A DNA stretch of 64,000 bases. It comes from Anthoceros angustus (lineage: Eukaryota; Streptophyta; Anthocerotopsida; Anthocerotales; Anthocerotaceae). Position 1 is the stretch's first letter. Each line of letters begins with the position of its first letter. Location: contig MU008167.1 of assembly GCA_010909165.1 (NCBI GenBank), forward strand, positions 1,042,001 through 1,106,000, written 5' to 3'. This document shows, piece by piece, positions 23,011 through 32,974 of the stretch. The notes under the pieces are model-generated. The model had not been told where the DNA came from. It was given only the letters and a program-made list of their open reading frames with translations, and did not search any database. A program made the position numbers and the translations under genes.

Positions 23011-24794
23011 CTGACAAGCGCTGGCAACAAAATGTGCGGAGCGGATCGCCAGCAGTAGCTGCAGCTCGGCATTGTATGAAGGAAGCTAGCCTAGCGTCAG
23101 GGGTGTTCATGCTTGAACTCGCATTCACGCGCCTCGCATTCAGCTGACTGGAGCGCGCATTGCAAGTTTCTCGGCACAGAATGAGTGGAGGCGTGTCAGG
23201 AGTGATGGCCTGGGTGCCTGCCCTGGCGATGCGCAACAATGGCAACATGAGCTGTCTGCACGAGAACGCGTTCCAGTACGACGCGAATTTCAGTGGCAGC
23301 TCCGATCTCGGTAGGCTGTGCGGTAGCGCGCCCTGGACAGAACGACTCGTGGCAGCGGTGGATCAGATACTGGCGGCCAGCGTGTTCAAGGCTTTGGATG
23401 GAATAGGATTGGATATCAGGCGTCCAAGTCCGAATACGGCCGGATTACCGTTCGTAAAAAGTCCGACACCTGTCGTAGTGGCTATTACCTGTTACTTGTT
23501 GATGGTATTCATATGGTCCCTCCAGATCAAGTGGGCGGGCTTGAAACCGAGACAACACGATCCAATGCCGTTGAGGTGTCTTGTCATTGGTCACAACTTC
23601 TTCCTTGCTGCACTGAGCATCTTCATGGGAGTGGGATTGATCCTGGAGGCCTGGAAATCTGGGTAAGCGTCAGTCGGGGCCACTTGATTCTTGCTTGAAT
23701 GTGTTATCTGCTGCTTAAAACTGGTGTTATCGCCTGACTCTTCTTATCAACTGCTTACTGTACAGGTATTCTCTGTGGGGCAATCCCTACAAAGATGATG
23801 ATGTCAAGGTAACCGTCTGATGGAGCTTTCTTCTTGCTTCGTGTTACCAGGAAATTTGAAATATACTGATGCTGACTCAACATGTTTACTCTGGTGCAGA
23901 TGGGATTCTACATCTATATCTTTTACGTCTCCAAGCTCTACGAGTTTGTTGACACGGTAATGCACTTGATGCCACTGAGCAATCCGTACTGTGAGCAAGA
24001 TGTCTGATAGAACCGCAGCCTCCCCAATGGTAAAACCTCATGTTGAAGTCGCTGGTTGCAGGGGATAATGCTTTTGAAAAGGAATCTTCGTCAAATCAGT
24101 TACTTGCATGTCTACCACCATGCAAGTATCTCGTTCATATGGTGGATAATGGCGTATCGCTGCCCTGGTGGCGATGGTACATCTCTTTCTTCCTACTTCC
24201 TGCTCCATTTCTGTCCCTTAGCTTTTGAGCTGCAGCATATTGCCACAGTTCCTGACCTGTTCCCCGCCAACAATTTGCAGCATATTTCTCAGCAGCGTTC
24301 AACTCTTGGATACATGTGGTGATGTATGTGTATTACATGCTCGCTGCAATTATCGCCAAGAATGAAGCAAAGAGACGCAAGTACCTTTTCTGGGGCAAGT
24401 AAGTGAAATGTGCTTATCGTTCTCCTGTCCATTGCTGCCTTCCCCACTACTTGTGGGCTAATGGCTGTGCCCTCCCCGCAGGTATCTCACCATGATGCAG
24501 ATGTTTCAATTCATGTCTTTCATCGGACAAGCTGTCTACGGGATGGTCAAACCAGGTCTCTACCCAAAGGGCCTGAGTGGGGTGAGTAGTCTCAGCCTTG
24601 ATTCCTTTGTCGTCATGCTCCTCCTGCGCACCCTTGTTTGTAGCTGTCTGCTGTGGTCGTCTCCTGGAGTAGCAGAGCACCTGGGATCGGAGCTATCTTT
24701 GGTCTGACCCACGTTTTCCTAATGCAGCTACTGTTTTCTACTCGTTGTCGCTGCTCCTGTTCTTCAGCAACTTCTTCTTCAAAAATATTCCAGA
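23011..24794 (+). repeat. Tandem duplication unit 1 (ELO gene, 5' UTR to last exon)
   Basis: The 1784-bp unit begins CTGACAAGCGCTGGCAAC in the ELO 5' leader and ends within the last coding exon at TATTCCAGA. The same sequence restarts at 24795. The duplicated segment therefore copies the gene from leader to last exon but not its 3' end. Differences from unit 2 are about nine indels, mostly in homopolymers; I found no substitutions when reading the two side by side. Confidence 0.92.
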
Positions 24795-24931
24795 CTGACA
24801 AGCGCTGGCAACAAAATGTGCGGAGCGGATCGCCAGCAGTAGCTGCAGCTCGGCATTGTATGAAGGAAGCTAGCCTAGCGTCAGGGGTGTTCATGCTTGA
24901 ACTCGCATTCACGCGCCTCGCATTCAGCTGA
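23181..24931 (+). CDS. ELO-family fatty-acid elongase, copy 1 (last exon frameshifted)
   Basis: ELO proteins are ER-membrane condensing enzymes (3-ketoacyl-CoA synthases) that add two carbons to acyl-CoAs; in bryophytes and algae this clade elongates C18 PUFAs. Exons: 23181-23662, 23766-23808, 23900-23956, 24062-24176, 24281-24398, 24482-24581 and 24728 onward. The histidine box LHVYHH is in exon 4, and KLYEFVDT and NSWIHVVMYVYYM, both typical of the family, are in exons 3 and 5. Several hydrophobic helices are visible. Exons 1-6 are in frame. Exon 7 has four T's where copy 2 has five (after CTACTG), shifting the frame; the read-through stops at 24931 inside the second unit, so this copy has no native C-terminus or 3' UTR. 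The frameshift may be a sequencing error. Confidence 0.85.
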
Positions 24932-26570
24932 CTGGAGCGCGCATTGCAAGTTTCTCGGCACAGAATGAGTGGAGGCGTGTCAGAGTGATGGCCTGGGTGC
25001 CTGCCCTGGCGATGCGCAACAATGGCAACATGAGCTGTCTGCACGAGAACGCGTTCCAGTACGACGCGAATTTCAGTGGCAGCTCCGATCTCGGTAGGCT
25101 GTGCGGTAGCGCGCCCTGGACAGAACGACTCGTGGCAGCGGTGGATCAGATACTGGCGGCCAGCGTGTTCAAGGCTTTGGATGGAATAGGATTGGATATC
25201 AGGCGTCCAAGTCCGAATACGGCCGGATTACCGTTCGTAAAAGTCCGACACCTGTCGTAGTGGCTATTACCTGTTACTTGTTGATGGTATTCATATGGTC
25301 CCTCCAGATCAAGTGGGCGGGCTTGAAACCGAGACAACACGATCCAATGCCGTTGAGGTGTCTTGTCATTGGTCACAACTTCTTCCTTGCTGCACTGAGC
25401 ATCTTCATGGGAGTGGGATTGATCCTGGAGGCCTGGAAATCTGGGTAAGCGTCAGGGCCACTTGATTCTTGCTTGAATGTGTTATCTGCTGCTTAAAACT
25501 GGTGTTATCGCCTGACTCTTCTTATCAACTGCTTACTGTACAGGTATTCTCTGTGGGGCAATCCCTACAAAGATGATGATGTCAAGGTAACCGTCTGATG
25601 GAGCTTTCTTCTTGCTTCGTGTTACCAGGAAATTTGAAATATACTGATGCTGACTCAACATGTTTACTCTGGTGCAGATGGGATTCTACATCTATATCTT
25701 TTACGTCTCCAAGCTCTACGAGTTTGTTGACACGGTAATGCACTTGATGCCACTGAGCAATCCGTACTGTGAGCAAGATGTCTGATAGAACCGCAGCCTC
25801 CCCAATGGTAAAACCTCATGTTGAAGTCGCTGGTTGCAGGGATAATGCTTTTGAAAAGGAATCTTCGTCAAATCAGTTACTTGCATGTCTACCACCATGC
25901 AAGTATCTCGTTCATATGGTGGATAATGGCGTATCGCTGCCCTGGTGGCGATGGTACATCTCTTTCTTCCTACTTCCTGCTCCATTTCTGTCCCTTAGCT
26001 TTTGAGCTGCAGCATATTGCCACAGTTCCTGACCCCCGCCAACAATTTGCAGCATATTTCTCAGCAGCGTTCAACTCTTGGATACATGTGGTGATGTATG
26101 TGTATTACATGCTCGCTGCAATTATCGCCAAGAATGAAGCAAAGAGACGCAAGTACCTTTTCTGGGGCAAGTAAGTGAAATGTGCTTATCGTTCTCCTGT
26201 CCATTGCTGCCTTCCCCACTACTTGTGGGCTAATGGCTGTGCCCTCCCCGCAGGTATCTCACCATGATGCAGATGTTTCAATTCATGTCTTTCATCGGAC
26301 AAGCTGTCTACGGGATGGTCAAACCAGGTCTCTACCCAAAGGGCCTGAGTGGGGTGAGTAGTCTCAGCCTTGATTCCCTTTGTCGTCATGCTCCTCCTGC
26401 GCACCCTTGTTTGTAGCTGTCTGCTGTGGTCGTCTCCTGGAGTAGCAGAGCACCTGGGATCGGAGCTATCTTTGGTCTGACCCACGTTTTCCTAATGCAG
26501 CTACTGTTTTTCTACTCGTTGTCGCTGCTCCTGTTCTTCAGCAACTTCTTCTTCAAAAAATATTCCAGAC
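24795..26570 (+). repeat. Tandem duplication unit 2 (ELO gene)
   Basis: Second copy of the unit at 23011-24794, running to about 26570 where TATTCCAGAC is followed by CCCGACAAGCG, the native 3' sequence. The junction between units shows only 2-3 bp of shared sequence. Unit 2 lacks one base at each of several sites relative to unit 1 and lacks 4-5 bp in two introns, but has one more base at four other sites. Confidence 0.9.
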
Positions 26571-26602
26571 CCCGACAAGCGTCAGCACACAAGCTTGACT
26601 GA
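24965..26602 (+). pseudogene. ELO-family fatty-acid elongase, copy 2 (exons 1 and 4 frameshifted as written)
   Basis: Same gene model as copy 1: exons 24965-25444, 25544-25586, 25678-25734, 25840-25953, 26053-26170, 26254-26353 and 26501-26602. One G is missing after GGCGTGTCAG in exon 1, one A is missing in the AAAAA run at about 25240, and one G is missing at the start of exon 4, each shifting the frame. In contrast exon 7 is intact, ending FFSNFFFKKYS and then a short tail with a stop at 26600-26602. The two copies are thus damaged at opposite ends. A gene with exons 1-6 as in copy 1 and exon 7 as in copy 2 would encode about 338 residues. Pseudogene status depends on whether the indels are real. 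Confidence 0.75.
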
Positions 26603-27005
26603 CGTAGACGAAAGGAGGCCATGTGTTGAAGAAATTAGCAGTAAAGTATATCGGCCGGGTCAGCTCACCTAGCCGATCAGTGTAGTGTGACGGCAAGTTT
26701 TGTAGTTTTCTCCCCAGTTAGCAGTAAACTTCAGGTGTGTCTCCACAACTCCGTTCCGTCCGCAACTCCATTTCCGTGTGAGTTGCTGTAGCGGGAGACC
26801 GCAGATCAGACCTGAACAATGTTTTTTTATGTAAACAAATTTCAATACTTTGTGGTGCATTTCGACTACAAAACTTCTGAATCCTATTCCTCTGCCAGGC
26901 TTTCAAGAATATTCCACTCTACCAAGTAGCGGCTTAGAGGCTGGCCTGTGTGATGACGAAGTGCGTCAGCTCTGACAAGTTGAACGAGTAATAATGCTTT
27001 TGGAA
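26603..27005. other. Convergent spacer between ELO copy 2 and the USP gene
   Basis: 403 bp between two stops that face each other. T-rich runs (for example GTTTTTTTATG near 26820) could serve as polyadenylation-region sequence for either gene. No gene is supported. Confidence 0.4.
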
Positions 27006-27993
27006 CTATTTGATTTCCACCTGTGAAGCCATCTTGCATTGCGTGGAGAGCCGGCGATGTTTGCGGTCCTGCTTCACAGCTAGCACCAGGCAATCAGAGT
27101 GCTTCATGCAGTATTTGGGAGTGTCTTCTTTCCCCAGGATCCTGCAGTTATTCCAGACCAAGCCCTGTCAAACCCTCAGCATCGCTTCTGACCGGGCACT
27201 GGGCTGGCCGTGACTTCCAGGCTAGGAGAACTCACCTCCATAACAATCCTCGTCTGTGCTGTCCCAGGATTATTGCAGAGGCTTTCAGCTTCTTGGTCAC
27301 CGACACTATGGTAGGGCCTTGATCACCTTCAACAACTATGATCTCCACTCTTGCCTGCATCGCATGTAAGAAAAATCCTCTCCCCTTCAGCCTGACAAGC
27401 ATGGTGGTCTTACAAGAATTGCTAGATCCAAACAAACAGAATCGATTTTCCCTCAGCCTGATCAGGATTGGTGTTTTACATCCAATTGTTAGATCCAAGT
27501 AGATTAAGATCTGCTACTAACCTCAGGGTTTTGACGATCACACAATTCCTTGAAGGAGAGAGCAAGCTGATAACCTTTGAGCCGGAGGAGCCTGCGAGTC
27601 CTGTCCACAACCTTGGTCCCGCTCTTAAGCAGGCTCGGTGCACTGTGAACTGCACTCCCACCACCACAGCCAGGGTGTTAGCCAAGAACTCCTAGACTGA
27701 GCTCAGCTCGCAATAATAACCCATATTGAATGGAAATTGTGGGCCTGCGCTGCTGGCAGGCAAAGAGGAGGGCAAGGAGAAGGCCAAGGAGGAGCACCGG
27801 AGGAAGAAGAACGGGCAGGGATAGAGGGGTGCACATGCAGCAAGGTGATGATGTCTCCCCTGCGCACCACATTGAGCATGGCCCAGCGCAATGCAGCCCT
27901 GGCAGGCTTCACATCATCCACCACCACCACCATCCTCCTGGCCTCCTGCCCATCCGCCTGAGGCTGCAAGCACCCGCTTTTATCCCATTCCAT
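27006..27993 (-). CDS. Universal stress protein A-like (USP) family protein
   Basis: Plant USPA-like proteins are single-domain Rossmann-type nucleotide-binding proteins linked to stress responses; the exact function is unknown. The first ATG is at 27993. Exon 1 encodes RRMVVVVDDVKPARAALRWA and GDIITLLHVHPS, the first strand-helix-strand of the fold. Exon 2, ending at 27522, carries LLRLKGYQLALSFKELCD. Exon 3 (27354-27236) has VEIIVVEGDQGPTIVSVTKK and SAIILGQHRRG, the region of the ATP-binding GxxG/H motif. The last exon (27141-27006) reads YCMKHSDCLVLAVK and ends at the stop. The exon 1 donor and exon 2 acceptor could not be fixed, although phase-compatible sites exist near 27856 and 27658. 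It converges on ELO copy 2. Confidence 0.82.
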
Positions 27994-29289
27994 GCACCCG
28001 CACCCCACTCTCCTACCTACCCCCTCCTCTCCTACCTCTGCCTACTAGAAACACACACACATTTTTCCACCCTTGCCTCCAGCTCCAGCTTCAATTCCCC
28101 TTCCTTCCCCGACCCGCCACATCCGCCTCCAATTCCTGTTGAGCGATCCCGCCAGGCACCGACGCCGCCATTAGATCCTTCCCCGTCCCTTCCCGAGCTC
28201 CATCCGAGGATTCACGGGCCTGGGGCCGGTAGCCGGCACTGGATTCCGTTACGAGAGGCCGCTGCTGATCCCGGCGCCCGCATCGCCACCCCAGGCAGGC
28301 AGGCTGGGCCGGAGCACCACGGCAGCGGCAGCGGTAGAGGCAGGGGCACCTGTCCTGCCCAGCGTCCAGCCAAACCACGGCCATAACGCTTGCTATTCAT
28401 AGCCGGCGACAGTGATGGCTTATGGCGGCCCAGCTCGCACCGAGCGCCCGGCCTAGAACTCCTCGCCTTCTGACGGGCGGGTAGGCGGGCGCGCAGCTCA
28501 GCAAGCCCGGGCGCGGCGTGGGCTCGAGTTCCCACTTGGGCACCAGGGCTATGCGGGGGCCCAGTGGCGAGGGAGAGCAGGAGGAACGTTGGGCGAGGCT
28601 AGCCCGGGCGGTTCGTACTCGAGCACGGACAAGGGGTCCACCGCCTGCCTTGGGAACAGGATATCTTCGGACCGACCATAAAGATTTTCTGTTCTGGATT
28701 CCGCACTGGCTTCTGTTCCGTAATCTGAATCATTACCTCACCAAAGCCTGAACATTTTGCTACGCCAAGGCCCTGTCATCGGCCCGCCTTGCGAAGCTCT
28801 CCTTGGCACCACATTTATTGGTTATGCTCGCTAAAAACAGAACGTTGATGATTTTCGTAGATTTTTAAAAATAGATATCAGATTTATTGATCAAGGCAGC
28901 AATGTGCTATGGAATTTCCTTTATTTACTCCTAGAGGGTGCAGTCTAGTGCCGACATGCGACATTCCAAAATGGTGTGCATACGGTCATTCTACCAAATA
29001 TTTATCTCTATCCTAAAATGCTTTGTGTGAAAACAATTGCAAAATTGCAGAATTACAACCACCACCTTAAAATGGCATTAAATTGGGATTAGACCGTTAT
29101 GAGACGGTTTATTTTTTCCCTACCGATGTGAAGGTGTCGGAGCAGTATAATCCAATTTTGAGCTTGGAGTTTGTGCTCCTTGCAAAGACATGAAAAATCT
29201 TAGTGCTGCCTACATCAAGACTCTAGGACAGAAGAGAAACCACTACGAATGAGCAATAGAAACATGTCCAGAAATGGATAGAGGCTAAT
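27994..29289. other. GC-rich 5' flank of USP grading into AT-rich intergenic DNA
   Basis: 27994-28780 is C/G-rich with long open frames on both strands; they look like composition artefacts, with Pro/Arg/Ala-rich products and no domains. From about 28800 the DNA is AT-rich and featureless. Confidence 0.4.
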
Positions 29290-29470
29290 TTGACAAAGGG
29301 AGAGCTGAGATTAGGCAGAGGTCCTAGGACGCAAGTCCTACGACACAAGTCCCGGGACATCAGGACGCTGGGACAGAAGATCCACTACAACACATGTGTT
29401 GTAGGGCCCCTCTCAGCCAAGTTTTGCTGCCCTCAATGGTGCACCATCGAGGGCTCACAAGAGCCCATCT
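29290..29470. repeat. Cluster of short palindromes
   Basis: A perfect 20-bp palindrome CTACAACACATGTGTTGTAG lies at 29385-29404. It is followed by a near-perfect 24-bp palindrome centred in GGTGCACC (29430-29453, one mismatch) and a GGGCTC/GAGCCC hairpin at 29451-29466. Upstream, CCTAGGACGCAAGTCCTACG and CGACACAAGTCC are short repeats. The function is unknown. Confidence 0.5.
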
Positions 29471-30221
29471 GACAAGATTATTGTCGTAAAGCTTTTCCCA
29501 CCAGCTTTTCTCGGTCTGCAAGATCTGGTGCCCACCTTCCCCAAACAACCGACTTCCTAGCGCTCCGGTGAGCTTTGGATGCAGGCTCTCCCCGACCCAT
29601 GTAGAAATTCCTTGGCCCGATGACGATGGAGGACCTTTCCATAATCACAGCCCAATTTGGAAGTCTCAGTTGCTATGTGTTCAGAAGTCTTGGATGTGTG
29701 TTTGCCCCTGTATGATAGTAGCCTCATCTTCCTGATGCTGTATAAATCCCTGGACTTACAGGTGATGTTGCGCTTCATCCTTCGTACCCTCAACCCGGTC
29801 AAGTAGGAGCTCCCGGAACCCATGCTGGAAGTTGCCTTTGCTCCTCCCCTTCCCTCCGCCTCTCCCCTGTTTACACTGCCTCCCGCCACCACCCCTCACC
29901 AACCCTTACCAACTGAGCCCATTTGAGGGGATCCTGGTGTGACAAGGCCGTTGGTGGGAAATGTTGTTGCTTGTTTGCTTTTGAATGATTGGTATCAAAC
30001 TGCTGCACCTGACTGCGAGCATGCACGGTGGTAGCTAGAAATGGATTATGCAAGAGGGAGACACCCCACGGCGAAAGGCGTGTTGAAAGTTGCCTGGTTT
30101 TTTCAGATTTGATGGGGTGGAGATGAGAAGATATGTTTGGGAGCTGCAAAGCCTCCAAATAACAAACCATTCACCTCCTTCCACTCCCGCCTCTTGCGTG
30201 GGGATAGGCCACTAGTGTAAA
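29471..30221. other. Intergenic, nothing recognised
   Basis: Mixed-composition DNA with short open frames on both strands and no domain, repeat or RNA signature that I can recognise. Confidence 0.35.
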
Positions 30222-30277
30222 GCCTTTATGCGAATCAGTTCCAAGAACTCATCGAGTTAACTGATTCGCATAAAGGC
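30222..30277. repeat. Perfect 19-bp inverted repeat (hairpin)
   Basis: GCCTTTATGCGAATCAGTT at 30222-30240 is perfectly complementary to AACTGATTCGCATAAAGGC at 30259-30277. The 18-bp loop contains a further AACTC/GAGTT pairing, so the whole could fold as one long hairpin. It may be a small hairpin RNA locus, a MITE terminus or chance; no other copy was seen in the window. Confidence 0.65.
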
Positions 30278-32974
30278 CGCAAACGAGACACCAAGGAAGT
30301 GGAACGAGGTGTCAAGCTCGAGGAGGAAGAGGTTATGTCAGGATGTACTGGCATAGTTTTCGGACTTAATTGTAAAGGGGCTAGCTAGTCATTTTTTCAG
30401 CCAATACACACGGAGTTGGAACAACCGGTATGTGGAGCAGTAAAGGCATTGTGCGTTGGAGAAGTAACATATTGCTAATAGGTCCATGAAATTCAAGCCA
30501 CTTACGGCAAATAACAAAGAAGTACTCAAGGATGGTGGGAAATACTGACATATATGGACATGGGTGAAACTATGTAAGCATAGAAATTTATTTCCTACCA
30601 TTTAAGGCTCAGATAACAGTAAGAAAGCGGATGGTGAGCGGCCCAACCAGAATGACCGATGTGGCAAAAAAGGATGGAATTATCAGATTTCCTAATTGGG
30701 AAGCCATCGAATTGGCATGAAGTGGTCGAGGATGAGAAAGAGGATGCGAGTGGAGGGGAGGGAGCAATAGGTGATACTTACATTCTTGACTAGGTATCAA
30801 GTGAGGAAAGAGTTGGCGGGGATAACGATGAGGATGGGGAGGATGGGGAGGATGGGAAAAATAGGAAGAGGAGGACGATGAGAACAAAGGGAATGAGGAC
30901 GATGTGGAAGAGTAGGGTGAAAAGGAGCAGAAAGGAGATGAGAGTGACGCTAATGGTTCTGAAAGTGCACATTTTCATACAGTCAAAGTGACTATAGTGA
31001 GAAATGCAAAGCCAATCAAAAACCACAAATGGAAGGATGACTTACAAGAGCCCAAGCAGCATCTATGAAAGAGAAGGCATCTGGATCGAAAGGGAGCGGG
31101 CTATCGTTACTATGCTCCGGAAAAACTAAAATCGCTAAAGCGAGGAACAGCCCAGGTGCAACCGTGATCGGGCCAAGAGCGCCGACCTTAAGACATGTGA
31201 AAGAAGTCCTTCCTAACTTAGCAATGCCGCTGGACTCTACCATATGGCACCACTTGGACCATCCTTCTAATGAGTTGTCCCACCTCCCGTACTAACCATC
31301 CCTGATAATTAGTATTGTTTTACTGCTACTACCTATACTTAAAACATTTTACTATGTACCTGACTCTTATTATTTCTAATTACAATCTACCCAAATCCTA
31401 CATAGGTCTTACTTATATCCAACATTAATTTTCATACCGAGATGACTCGTACTCCTACACCTACTCCTATTCCTACTAGATGATTAATTCCTACATATTT
31501 CTATGACTCGTATTCCTAGTTTCTAGCTATTTCCTATATCAAAAATGTCTCTCTATCCTACTTATAGCCTATGCATGAATTGTCATTGTCCTAAGTAGGA
31601 AAATCCTAATTGCACCAATTAATTCCTAGAATTAAAAGAAATACTTGCAGGTTATCACGAATTGTTTCGTTTTAATTTCATTCTAGTCACTCATGTTTCC
31701 TTTAAGAACTTAGGCGTCCCCAAACTTTTGGATTCCGCAGACGTATTTTATGTCGGAAATTCGTTTAACAATTGTTTGGGATTTCCGATTATCGATTTTT
31801 CAATTTTTTAATTTCTGAACCGCCTTAGAGAGTTGCTCTCTTTGACGCACTGTAGCGCCAGCCTCATTTCAAAGACATACTCCAATTTTAGAACAAAAAA
31901 TGTAACCACAAGTAATTGACCACAAAAGTTGGAGGCTAGGCATTCTCAGCTCCCAAAACAGTGAGTAATGCTTTTAGCAGCAAGTTCATCCGAAAGAAAC
32001 CCCTAGCTTGAGTATACCTATGAAAACAAAAAACAAGGGTGGGCATGTGCACATCAGAAGCGATTTTGGTGCCCCAAAAGCATAGCAAAAGCATACTCAA
32101 AGTCTCACTTTAATATTGTTGGGCATTTTGCACCCATATTTTGAGATCCCGACTTTGAGTCCCTCATTCCCTCATTAAGTCTTACATTTTGAGGTCCCGA
32201 CTTAGAGTCCCTCTATTGAGACTTTATACTATTTTAAGCTATTGAATGTTATGATAAAAAAAATCAACTTTATACTATTTTAAGCTATTGAATGTTATGA
32301 TAAAAAAAATCAACCGTCCAAAATCTTACCCCATAATGAGAGTTCCCAATCGTCCTTCCTTTTCTTCCAGTAATAATGTTCTGGGCCCTTTCTATAAACA
32401 TCTGGTTGTAAGAGTTTAGATAATACCATATAAGGCATAAATTATAACGAATTGCCGAAACGACATGTATAAATATAATGCAGATTTAGCCTGGCGTGAA
32501 AGTTCGATATATCCACTGCGGCACGATAGAAATGTCCTGAAAGAGAGGTGTACCACAGCTCTTTCAAAAGCTATGAATACTTGTCATAGAGTGAAAGCAA
32601 AAGCAAAGTAGAAAAGGCCTGTTCGTGGAACGAGGATGTCGTAATGGTACTTGAGGTGGTTGCAAGTTAGGTTTCCCGTCCAACTGTGTGCTCTAATAGG
32701 GACTGGGTATTCTAGTGTCACTCGCACTATAGACAATCCAACCAACCAACAAAGCCCAAACAAGTCCTTTCATATCGTGCAGAGCTGCTCATGTTCTTGA
32801 TGACACGTCTCAACAGGATGCCACAGGAGGGCAATACAGTGCACATACTAGTAGTAGCCGTTGCACGCATACATCTGATTTGCATCCCAGGAGACAACAG
32901 TTCGTAGCCAGCTAACCGGCAACTCTTCCTATCAGTCTATCATGAGTCCAAATGTGTCCGATATCCGTCTCTAT
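30278..32974. other. AT-rich intergenic DNA with simple repeats
   Basis: A purine-rich minisatellite (GATGGGGAG-type) lies at about 30823-30862. A 43-bp unit (CTTTATACTATTTTAAGCTA and then AATGTTATGATAAAAAAAAT) occurs twice in tandem at 32225-32312, and a related pair containing CCCGACTT(T/A)GAGTCCCTC precedes it (about 32143-32215). Many CCTA-rich stretches occur at 31300-31600. The last 400 bp would be the 3' flank of the minus-strand PPR gene. No gene is supported. Confidence 0.45.

Noticed and set aside
27730-28535. Overlapping long frames on both strands around the USP start
   Set aside because: Products are Pro/Arg/Ala-rich with no domain and arise from GC-rich composition; the USP frame explains the coding part.
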